The translations under genes were made by a program, and so were the position numbers. This document shows, piece by piece, positions 1 through 6,684 of a stretch of DNA of 38,902 bases. The notes under the pieces were generated by a model. That model saw only the letters and a program-made list of their open reading frames with translations, had not been told where the DNA came from and did not search any database. The stretch covers positions 1-38,902 of the forward strand of contig NZ_JASTWE010000035.1 of NCBI RefSeq assembly GCF_030282845.1. Reading direction: 5' to 3'. This DNA is from Pseudodesulfovibrio pelocollis (lineage in GTDB: Bacteria; Desulfobacterota; Desulfovibrionia; Desulfovibrionales; Desulfovibrionaceae). Each line of letters opens with the position of its first letter. Position 1 is the stretch's first letter.

Positions 1-297
1 AAAGTTTTCCCCCCGGCCCCCCCTTTCAAAACTTGTTGGGTCTACGCCGCCTGGGAGGCCTTAACTGGCCAGGAAGGGGCTGATGGCGGCGTAGGGGGTC
101 GCGCGTCAGCGTTCATGTGCGCCTCTCTTTGAGAATTTCCAAGAAGAACCCTGTCTTCGCGCTTATCTATGCCATCTCCGCGTAGCGGAACCCCAAAAAG
201 TTTAGGAAAGGAGAGGGGATGGGGGTCCAGGGGGAAGGGGCCGACATCGGGGGGCGATGTCGGCCCCTTTCGTCTTGGGGTGTGGGGACGGAGAGGG
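1..297. other. Intergenic region with inverted repeats, no gene seen
   Basis: No convincing gene lies here. A 10-bp perfect inverted repeat (CTACGCCGCC at 42-51, GGCGGCGTAG at 85-94) encloses a 33-base spacer that itself holds a GGCC/GGCC pair. Bases 2-8 and 28-34 (AAGTTTT/AAAACTT) flank a C-rich stretch. A 24-codon minus-strand reading frame (114 down to 42) has a GAGAGG sequence upstream, but it is proline-rich, lies across the inverted repeat and resembles nothing I recognise, so it is not called. The G-rich stretch at 200-240 recalls recurrent intergenic sequence of Desulfovibrio genomes, from memory only. Confidence 0.5.
237..270. terminator. Strong hairpin, probable terminator of the molybdoenzyme gene
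   Basis: A perfect 13-bp stem (237-249 with 255-267) has a five-G loop. It lies about 30 bases past the stop codon of the minus-strand molybdopterin oxidoreductase. The tail is TTTCG on the plus strand and TTCCCCC on the minus strand, so the U-tract is short in both directions. Placement favours termination of the minus-strand transcript. Confidence 0.6.
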
Positions 298-2388
298 TTA
301 TGCCTTGGCGACTTGCACGAAGTGCTCCTGCATGGAGATGGCGCCGCCGGACTTGTCGTAGCGTCTGATGCCTCTTGGCATGAGCAGGTTGTCTGCCGCG
401 CCCTTGCCCAGTGCGCGCGATTCGCAGGGCAGGGTGTGGCCGAATCCGTGGACCATGAACACCGCCTCGGGGTGGATGAAGTCGGTGACAAAGGCGCGGA
501 TTTTCGAGGCGTAGCCGTTGTTGCTCACGGTGACGTAGTCGTCGGTGGCGATGCCGAGGGTCTGGGCCTTGCCGGTGTGAATCCACAGGGTGTTTTCGGG
601 CATGCGCTCGAAGAGCAGGGTGTTGTTGACCGTGTGCCCCTGGGTGTGCAGGGCGCAGCGGCCAAAGGTGATGCGGAAGCGGTCTGCGGGCGGCCGCTCG
701 GGCGAGACATAGGGCTTGAGCGAGGGCATGCCGTCGGCTTCGAGCTTTTCGTCGATGATCTGGACCTTGCCCGAGGGGGTCTTGAAGGTGCCTTCCTTGA
801 CGGGCTTGAGCAGCGGCTCCTTGGTCAGGGAGACGATGCCGGTCTTGTCGAAGTCTTTGATGCTCACGCCGGTGCCTTCGAGCTGGAACTTCCAGATGTC
901 CTCGATGGAGTCGTAGTCGAGTTCCTTGAGGCCCATGCGCTTGGCAAGGCCAGCGTAGATTTCCCAGATGGCCTTGGTGTCGTAGAGGGGCTCGATGGCG
1001 CGCTTGCGGATGAGGAAGCTCGGCTTGGCGCCGTTCTTGGACATGAGGAGTTCGTCGCGCTCGAGGTAGGGCGAGATGGGCAGGACCACGTCGGCGTACC
1101 AGGCCGTGTCTGACCAGGAGAAGGTCACGGCCACCAGCAGGTCGAGGTTTTTCCACATGGAGACCACGTCGTCCTTGTCCGGGAAGGCCATGAGCGGGTC
1201 GTGGCGCTGGGCGATGTATGCCTTGATGGGGTAGGGCTCGCCGCTGACGATGGCGTCGTAGGCGAGGTTGACCAGCCCCGGACCCTGGTCGTAGTGCTTG
1301 CGGCCTTCCATCCAGCCCACGCCGTCCACGCGCTTGCCTTCGGGCTTGGGGTAGAGCTCCATGAAGCTCTTGAGACCCTTGGCCCCGACATCGCCGGGCT
1401 TGACCATCAGCGGCATGCCGCCCTTGGCCCCGATGCTGCCGAGCATGGCGTTGATGATGTATATGGTTCGGGTCATGTAGAAGGAGTCGTCGTAGCGCGC
1501 CGTCATCCAGCCGGGATGCCAGATGACCGAGGGCGCGGCCTCGGAGAGCTGGCGGGCCAGATCGCGGATGGACGCCGCGGGCACGCCTGTTTCGGCTTCG
1601 GCCCATTCGGGGGTGTATTCGGCCACGAAGTTCTTGAGGGTGTCGAAGTCGCTGACCCAGTCGGCTACGAACTGATCGTCGTAGAGTTCCTCGTCGATGA
1701 GGGCGTTGATCACGGCCAGGTTGAAGGCGTAGTCCGTGCCGGGGCGGATGAGGTAGAAGTTGTCCGCCTTGGTGGCCGGGACATTGGCCCGGATGTCGAT
1801 GACCGAGAGTTTGCATCCGGCGTCCATGCCGGTGAGCAGGTTGTTGACCTCGGCCACGTTGATGGCCTCGAAGATGTTGCGCTGTTGCAGGATGACGTGC
1901 TTGGCGTTCTTGAAGTCATAGGCCACGTCCTTTCGGCCGAAGCCGAAGACGGACAGGGCGGCGTTCTGGACGTTGCGCGCGCAGGCGGAGTCGTGGTTGT
2001 TGTAGTTGGGCGTGCCGATGCCGCGCAGGAAGGCGCGGTAGAAGTCGCGGAAGGGGCCGCCCCGATCGGAGAAGAGTACTGATTGCTTGCCGTGCTCTGC
2101 CTGGATGGCCTTGAGCTTGTCGGCCACGTAGTCAAGCGCCTCGTCCCAGGAGGCCGTGCGCCATTTGCCTTCGCCGCGCTCGCCCACGCGGATCATGGGG
2201 TGCTGGGGGCGCTCCTCGTCGTAGCTCAGCGCGGTGCCAGCCGCGCCGCGAGGACACAGGGAACCCATGATGCCCGGGGCATGGGGGTTGCCCTGGATGT
2301 ATTCGGCCCTGCCGTCCACCACTTCGACCTGAATGGGGCAGCGCACAGAGCACATGCCGCATATGCTATAGACATATTCTTTCGTCAT
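298..2388 (-). CDS. Molybdopterin oxidoreductase, PsrA/PhsA-like catalytic subunit (cytoplasmic form)
   Basis: This 696-residue protein belongs to the DMSO-reductase superfamily of bis-MGD molybdoenzymes. The N-terminus carries a [4Fe-4S] motif with Cys10, Cys13, Cys17 and Cys45, followed by the molybdopterin domains. Cys136 in the sequence NNHDSACARN is the likely Mo ligand, as in polysulfide and thiosulfate reductases, and the C-terminal MGD-binding domain is complete. The start at 2388 is chosen because AGGAGG sits just upstream; an in-frame ATG at 2427 has no such site. The protein starts MTKEYVYS with no twin-arginine signal, so it is predicted to be cytoplasmic, unlike typical PsrA/PhsA. 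A divergent four-cluster ferredoxin is the obvious electron partner. No membrane anchor subunit is nearby. The substrate cannot be read from sequence; polysulfide, thiosulfate or another sulfur species is an inference from the family and neighbours. Confidence 0.85.
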   Translation of the reverse strand: MTKEYVYSICGMCSVRCPIQVEVVDGRAEYIQGNPHAPGIMGSLCPRGAAGTALSYDEERPQHPMIRVGERGEGKWRTASWDEALDYVADKLKAIQAEHGKQSVLFSDRGGPFRDFYRAFLRGIGTPNYNNHDSACARNVQNAALSVFGFGRKDVAYDFKNAKHVILQQRNIFEAINVAEVNNLLTGMDAGCKLSVIDIRANVPATKADNFYLIRPGTDYAFNLAVINALIDEELYDDQFVADWVSDFDTLKNFVAEYTPEWAEAETGVPAASIRDLARQLSEAAPSVIWHPGWMTARYDDSFYMTRTIYIINAMLGSIGAKGGMPLMVKPGDVGAKGLKSFMELYPKPEGKRVDGVGWMEGRKHYDQGPGLVNLAYDAIVSGEPYPIKAYIAQRHDPLMAFPDKDDVVSMWKNLDLLVAVTFSWSDTAWYADVVLPISPYLERDELLMSKNGAKPSFLIRKRAIEPLYDTKAIWEIYAGLAKRMGLKELDYDSIEDIWKFQLEGTGVSIKDFDKTGIVSLTKEPLLKPVKEGTFKTPSGKVQIIDEKLEADGMPSLKPYVSPERPPADRFRITFGRCALHTQGHTVNNTLLFERMPENTLWIHTGKAQTLGIATDDYVTVSNNGYASKIRAFVTDFIHPEAVFMVHGFGHTLPCESRALGKGAADNLLMPRGIRRYDKSGGAISMQEHFVQVAKA

Positions 2389-2492
2389 GGTATCCTCCTG
2401 AGGCACGGAAATGTGAGATGCTTTCAAGAACCCTGCAACCGCTTGCCGGACGCTAGCAACGGTTTTCGGTATTGAGCAACACTCTACCCGTA

Positions 2493-2509
2493 TGTGAAAG
2501 ATGGCACAA
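2493..2509. promoter_or_regulatory. Candidate CRP/FNR-family (HcpR-like) operator
   Basis: The sequence TGTGA-N6-GCACAA is one mismatch from the TGTGA-N6-TCACA palindrome bound by CRP/FNR-family regulators, including HcpR of sulfate reducers. It lies in the 278-bp region between the divergent molybdoenzyme and ferredoxin genes, 105 bp upstream of the former. A further half site (ATCACAAC) occurs near 2568. Which regulator binds is inference. Confidence 0.4.
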
Positions 2510-2666
2510 GCCGTTGTCGAAAAAAATAATACCAGGCCAGTATGAAAAGGTTTTAATTGGGAAAAATATCACAACCCCAGGTTCCGTTGACCGGGGCTGA
2601 TTTTTGTCCCTAAGGGGTATCCATCGTCGAAGTTGCGCGGATTAACGCTGATTCAGAGGTGAGGAT

Positions 2667-3116
2667 ATGGCAATTTACAGGATCAAGTTCGACAAGAAAA
2701 GGTGCATCGCCTGTGATGCCTGCCTGATTCACTGCAAGGTGAAGAACAAGGTGCCAACCGGGCTGAGCTTGAACAGGCTCTTTGCCGAGGGACCCATTGC
2801 CGACAAGGACGGCATGCCAACGGCGAAGCTCAAGTACCAGCCCTGCCTGCACTGCAAGAAGCCGGAGTGTGTGCCGGCCTGTCCCACCGGGGCCATGTAC
2901 CAGCGCGAGGACGGCCTTGTGCTTGTCAACATGGACCTGTGTGACGGGTGCCAGTCCTGCATCGAGGCGTGTCCGTGGGATGTGCCGGTCTTCAACAGGC
3001 AGACCGGCAAGATCATGAAGTGCGACTACTGTGTGGACCGGGTCGATGCCGGGGGTACTCCCGCCTGCGTCACCGGCTGTACCGCGTCGGCCCTCAGTTT
3101 CGTGCGGCCCGAGTAG
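2667..3116 (+). CDS. 4Fe-4S ferredoxin, DmsB/PsrB/NrfC-like electron-transfer subunit
   Basis: The 149-residue protein has four cysteine clusters in the order typical of DmsB/PsrB/NrfC subunits: Cys13-x2-Cys16-x2-Cys19-x3-Cys23; CLHCKKPEC with a following ACP; CDGCQSC with EACP; and CDYC with a later CVTGC. It should hold up to four [4Fe-4S] clusters and pass electrons to or from the divergent molybdopterin subunit. It has no signal peptide, matching the leaderless catalytic subunit. It is shorter than most PsrB-type subunits (about 190 residues), mainly through tight spacing between clusters. The ATG follows a GAGGTGAGGA ribosome site. The TauE/SafE gene begins 75 bp downstream and is probably cotranscribed. 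Confidence 0.88.
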   Translation: MAIYRIKFDKKRCIACDACLIHCKVKNKVPTGLSLNRLFAEGPIADKDGMPTAKLKYQPCLHCKKPECVPACPTGAMYQREDGLVLVNMDLCDGCQSCIEACPWDVPVFNRQTGKIMKCDYCVDRVDAGGTPACVTGCTASALSFVRPE

Positions 3117-3191
3117 CGTCGAGGATCACACCCGCCGCCATCCGGCGACGGGGGAAATTTACGGGGTTCAACACATCATCAGGAGGTAACC

Positions 3192-4316
3192 GTGTTACGT
3201 TCCAACAAAACTCTCATGTTGCTGGCTGTGCTGGCAGTGTGCCTCATGGCCCAGCCCGCCTGGGCGGACGCTTTGGCCGACGCCATCGCCGAGGCCAATC
3301 CGCAGGGTGAGCCCGGCTATCTGGGCATTCCCGGAGGTCCGCAGATCAACCTGATCATCGCCCTGCTCTGGGCGGTCTGGGTAGGCTGGATCTTCTCCAC
3401 CGTCGGCGCGTTCGGCGGCATCATGGCCGGTGTCGGCCACATCACCGTCTTCGGCCTTGGCGACTACGCCAGCTCGTTCGGCAAGGGTGCCAAGCTCAAC
3501 AAGCTGGTCACCGACTCCATCCGCGTGTCCAACCAGTGGATGGTCGGTTGCTCGGCGGCCCTGTCCTCCTTCAACTATTGGAAGGCCGGCCGTCTGGTGC
3601 TGCCCCTGGCCATCGCCCTGGGCATCGGCTCCATCGCCGGTTCCTGGCTGGTGCCCTGGCTCACCGCGGGCAAGATCAGCCTGAAGGCGTATATCGGGTA
3701 CTTCGGTCTCTTTGTCCTTTTCCTGGGCTGCTATCTCTTCTATGAGACCACCCCCAAGGGACAGGCTGGCAAGCAGGCTGCCAAGAAGGCTGCCGACGCT
3801 TTCCAGAAGTCCGTCAAGGAGCAGAAGACCGGCGGTGCCGTGGACATGGCCGAGATGGGCGTCAAGGTGCAGAAGTTCACCCCCACCATGTGCGAATTCA
3901 CCTTCTTCGGCGTCGAGTTCAAGTTCAACCCGCTCATTCCCCTGGTCGGCGGCTTCTTCATCGCGGCCCTGGCCTCGTTCCTGGGTGTCGGCGGCGGCTT
4001 CCTGCTGGTGCCGTTCCTGACCTCCGTGGCCGGGCTGCCCATGTACCTGGTGGCTGGCACCTCGGCCCTGGCCGTGTTCGTGGGCATGATCAACTCCATC
4101 GCCTCCTACATGTTCCTCGGGAACATCACCATCGAGTGGAGTCTCATCGGTGTCGAGCTGGTTGGTGTCGTCATCGGCTCCATCATCGGCCCCAAGACCT
4201 CCAAGTACATCCCGGACATCTGGCTCAAGCGCATCTTCATCGTCCTGGCCCTCTACGTGGGCATCCGCTACACCTCTCAGGGTTTCCTGGGATACAGCAT
4301 CCTGCCTCCCTTCTAG
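3192..4316 (+). CDS. TauE/SafE-family anion exporter (sulfite/sulfonate type)
   Basis: This 374-residue polytopic membrane protein belongs to the TauE/SafE family (COG0730), which exports sulfite, sulfoacetate or related anions. The GTG start at 3192 follows AGGAGG at 3181-3186. The N-terminus looks like a cleavable signal or first membrane helix ending near QPAWA. Two halves of membrane helices (about residues 50-170 and 240-360) are separated by a soluble lysine-rich loop at about 175-235. The second half has the glycine-rich LGVGGG motif followed by LLVPFL that marks the family. Its place behind the ferredoxin and opposite the molybdoenzyme suggests removal or exchange of a sulfur oxyanion or product linked to that enzyme; the actual substrate is unknown. 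Confidence 0.85.
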   Translation: MLRSNKTLMLLAVLAVCLMAQPAWADALADAIAEANPQGEPGYLGIPGGPQINLIIALLWAVWVGWIFSTVGAFGGIMAGVGHITVFGLGDYASSFGKGAKLNKLVTDSIRVSNQWMVGCSAALSSFNYWKAGRLVLPLAIALGIGSIAGSWLVPWLTAGKISLKAYIGYFGLFVLFLGCYLFYETTPKGQAGKQAAKKAADAFQKSVKEQKTGGAVDMAEMGVKVQKFTPTMCEFTFFGVEFKFNPLIPLVGGFFIAALASFLGVGGGFLLVPFLTSVAGLPMYLVAGTSALAVFVGMINSIASYMFLGNITIEWSLIGVELVGVVIGSIIGPKTSKYIPDIWLKRIFIVLALYVGIRYTSQGFLGYSILPPF

Positions 4317-4341
4317 GTCGGCGCGACACGTTGATGAAAAC

Positions 4342-4367
4342 GGAGGCCGCCCGCTCGGGCGGCCTCC
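4342..4367 (+). other. Perfect intercistronic hairpin
   Basis: A 12-bp perfect palindrome (GGAGGCCGCCCG, then CT, then CGGGCGGCCTCC; effective loop GCTC) lies between the transporter and the next gene. It is followed by ACAAAAAAC rather than a T-run, so it is not a standard intrinsic terminator on the plus strand. It may stabilise the 3' end of the upstream message or lower expression of the next gene. Confidence 0.55.
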
Positions 4368-4388
4368 ACAAAAAACACAGGGGAAGCA

Positions 4389-5000
4389 ATGACCGGCATC
4401 GCCGTTTACCAGTTTCTCGACCCGTGGCTCATCTGGGCCTTCCGCATCGCCGACAATCCGTACCTGGGTTTCGCCGTGGGGATTTTCTGGCTCTGCCTGC
4501 TGACCACGGTCATCGGCGAACTCTGCATGGCCGGGGTCTATTTCCTCAACAAGAAGCATTTCGCGACCATCAACCAGAGCATGGTGCGCCACCACAATCT
4601 CTCCCTCCAGGCCCTGGGGGCCAAGGACAAGACCGCCTGGAAGGCTTGCAACTCCATCGCCAACGACGCCTTTGGCAAGAATTTCTTCTCGCGCATCGCG
4701 CTCTTCGCCTCGTCACTGTGGGTGGTGCCGTTCGCCATCGGCTGGCTGTCGTTCCGGTTCAGTTCGGTGGATTTCGTGCTGCCGTACCTGGGAGAGGTCG
4801 GGGTTTCCTTCCTCTTCATCCCGGCTTATATCGTCATCCGCGTGCTCTTCTGCCGCGCCAAGCCGGTGCTGCCCTTGTTCAGGCACATCAAGCGCAAGGT
4901 TGCCGAGAACGAGGGTGCCGAGATCCTGATGTCCTACAGCGATCTGGCCAAAAAGGAAGACGCCCCGGCTGTCGGCGGGCCGGTGACCGGAAATTCGTAA
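4389..5000 (+). CDS. Conserved membrane protein with Oxa1/DUF106-like topology
   Basis: The 203-residue protein is not a family I can name with certainty. It shows one membrane segment at about 26-50, a polar helical stretch at about 53-100, then two more segments at about 103-124 and 138-155, and a charged C-terminal tail. One helix, a cytoplasmic helical hairpin and a pair of helices is the layout of the Oxa1/EMC3/DUF106 superfamily; this resemblance is by topology only. The gene starts just after the hairpin behind the TauE/SafE gene, with GGGGAAGCA as ribosome site, and ends at a strong terminator, so it is the last gene of this cluster. A role in assembling or supporting the transporter is possible but not shown. 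Confidence 0.6.
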   Translation: MTGIAVYQFLDPWLIWAFRIADNPYLGFAVGIFWLCLLTTVIGELCMAGVYFLNKKHFATINQSMVRHHNLSLQALGAKDKTAWKACNSIANDAFGKNFFSRIALFASSLWVVPFAIGWLSFRFSSVDFVLPYLGEVGVSFLFIPAYIVIRVLFCRAKPVLPLFRHIKRKVAENEGAEILMSYSDLAKKEDAPAVGGPVTGNS

Positions 5001-5028
5001 GAGGGGATTTGTCGGATGTCGCTTGCAG

Positions 5029-5064
5029 GGCGGGCGGTCCCGCTCGGGGCCGCCCGCCTTGTTT
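5029..5064 (+). terminator. Rho-independent terminator
   Basis: A 13-bp stem (5029-5041 with 5046-5058, one G-U pair) with loop GCTC is followed by TTGTTTC. It lies 28 bases after the membrane-protein stop and ends the ferredoxin-TauE-membrane protein unit. Confidence 0.8.
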
Positions 5065-5573
5065 CATTGTCTGGCCTGGGCCACGTCCCGGACCAGCGCG
5101 TCGAGGTCCGAGGGGCCGATCAGGTAGTCCCGGTCCTCGGTGCGTACGCACAGGACCTGCGGCCGGTTGGCCACGATGACCGCCTCGCGGCCATTGACGA
5201 GTTCGACCACGCCGGAGCGGTATCCGGCGAACTGCATGAATTTCTTTGACTTGGCGATGGCGAATTCCGGGTCGAGCAGGTCGGCCTCGAAGGTTTCGTG
5301 CACTGCGGCCCAGGGGATGACCGCGCTGGCAAAGGGCGGCGCGGCCAGCAGGAGGCCCTCGTCGGCCACGGTGACGGCGGCGCGTCTGGGATTGACGAAG
5401 AGCATGTACCAGTAGAGCAGGGCAAGGGGGGCGACCACCACGATGAGGCAGATGGCCGTCCAGGTCAGGCCGGACCGGAAGCTCCAGGCCACGGCGGCGG
5501 ACACGGCCGCCACAAAGGCGAGCAGGCCGATGGGGGCGAGGGGGGTGATGGGAATCTTGTGGATGCTGTGCAT
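5064..5573 (-). CDS. Small membrane protein with PH-like C-terminal domain
   Basis: The 169-residue protein begins at 5573, where AAGGAGA precedes the ATG; the open frame continues upstream to 5741 without a comparable ribosome site. Two adjacent membrane helices (about 10-34 and 38-60) are followed by a beta-rich soluble domain. The order, a helical hairpin and then a domain resembling bacterial pleckstrin-homology folds (strands around VTVADEGLLL, IPWAAVHETF, VVELVNGREAVIV), fits YdbS/YdbT-like or related membrane proteins, but I do not see a diagnostic motif. It stands alone on the minus strand between two plus-strand units and is convergent with the upstream cluster. Function is unknown. 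Confidence 0.65.
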   Translation of the reverse strand: MHSIHKIPITPLAPIGLLAFVAAVSAAVAWSFRSGLTWTAICLIVVVAPLALLYWYMLFVNPRRAAVTVADEGLLLAAPPFASAVIPWAAVHETFEADLLDPEFAIAKSKKFMQFAGYRSGVVELVNGREAVIVANRPQVLCVRTEDRDYLIGPSDLDALVRDVAQARQ

Positions 5574-5755
5574 GGTGTCTCCTTGGGCTGGCGCGGATTC
5601 CCGGAAGAGTACTGACGAAGCGGCCCCTTGCCAAGCGGTATTGCCATTGGACCCGGGTGCGATTTGTTGTAGGATGGTCAGGGGGCGTTCGGGACAGGAC
5701 GAGGAGTTGGCCGCAGGGTTGGCCGAATGACCACGGAACAAGCGAGGCGGACGAG

Positions 5756-6676
5756 ATGATGACCAGAGCGGCCAAGTGCCTTGCGACGCTTTTCCTGGCG
5801 GCGGTCATGCTCATGCTGCCCGGGTGCGGCGACAGCGAGCCTGCGTTGGAGGTGGACCTGACCCGGCGCGAGCGGCTCGTGGCCCCGGAGCGGCAGAAGA
5901 CCATCACCTATGCCTATCTGCCCCAGTATTCGCGCACCGTCTCCTTCCAGCGCCATCGCGCCCTGCTCGAATACCTGCGCGTGACCACCGGGCTGCCCCT
6001 GCATCAGGTGTTTCCCGACACCTTTGACGAGCACATCAAGATGGTCCAGCGCGGCGAGATAGACATTTCCTTCTCCAATCCCTTCGTCTACATCCAACTG
6101 GCCGAGCTGGGGTCCACTGCCTTTGCCAAGATCGTCGAGCCCACGGGCACGCCCGATTTCAGCGGGCAGATCATCTGCCGCAGCGACAACCCCACCATCA
6201 GGACCATCGAGGACTGCCGGGGCAAGCGGCTCATCGCCGTGGACCCCGGGTCGGCAGGTGGGTTTCTCTTCCCTCTCGGCCTCTTCTACGATCACGGCAT
6301 CCGGCTTGACGACTTTGCCGAGGTGGAGTTCGCCCAGGGCAAGCAGGAGAAGGTTGTCCTGGCGGTACTGGCCGGGGCCTACGATATCGGCACCATCCGC
6401 AAGGGGACGCTGGACGTCGTGGCCGGAATAATCGATTTGAGCGACATCCGGGTCCTGGCCGAAACCAGGAACTATCCGGGCTGGGTCTATTCGGCCCGCC
6501 AAGGGTTCGACCCCGCTGACGTGGGCGTCATCGCCGAGGCCATGTTCTCCCTTGATCAGGCCAATCCCGAGCACAGTGGAATTCTCGGCGCGGCCGGAAT
6601 GAGCGGCATCATTCCTGCCCACGACGCGGATTACGACCCCATCCGCGAACTGGCCGTCAAGGTCGGCATCAGGTAG
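5756..6676 (+). CDS. PhnD-like periplasmic substrate-binding lipoprotein
   Basis: This 306-residue protein belongs to the phosphate/phosphite/phosphonate-binding (PhnD) family. It has a lipoprotein signal: a basic N-terminus, a hydrophobic stretch and a lipobox LPGC with Cys24 as the acylated residue. The mature part has PhnD-like features: YLPQYS near the start, EYLRVTTGLP, then GEIDISFSNPFVY, a GKRLIAVDPGSAGG hinge block and DIGTIRKGTLD. The start is the first of two consecutive ATGs. No permease or ATPase genes follow. Instead a histidine kinase starts 8 bases after its stop, so it most likely works as the extracytoplasmic ligand detector of that kinase rather than in import. The ligand is unknown. 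It is the first gene of a five-gene operon. Confidence 0.85.
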   Translation: MMTRAAKCLATLFLAAVMLMLPGCGDSEPALEVDLTRRERLVAPERQKTITYAYLPQYSRTVSFQRHRALLEYLRVTTGLPLHQVFPDTFDEHIKMVQRGEIDISFSNPFVYIQLAELGSTAFAKIVEPTGTPDFSGQIICRSDNPTIRTIEDCRGKRLIAVDPGSAGGFLFPLGLFYDHGIRLDDFAEVEFAQGKQEKVVLAVLAGAYDIGTIRKGTLDVVAGIIDLSDIRVLAETRNYPGWVYSARQGFDPADVGVIAEAMFSLDQANPEHSGILGAAGMSGIIPAHDADYDPIRELAVKVGIR

Positions 6677-6684
6677 GCGGGCGC

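Noticed and set aside
2502-2516. Sigma-54-like promoter (TGGCAC followed by GTTGTC)
   Set aside because: The -12 element is off by one base in spacing and lacks the GC, so the GG-N10-GC rule is not met.
2587-2625. Sigma-70-type promoter (TTGACC) before the ferredoxin
   Set aside because: No acceptable -10 hexamer lies at 16-18 bases.
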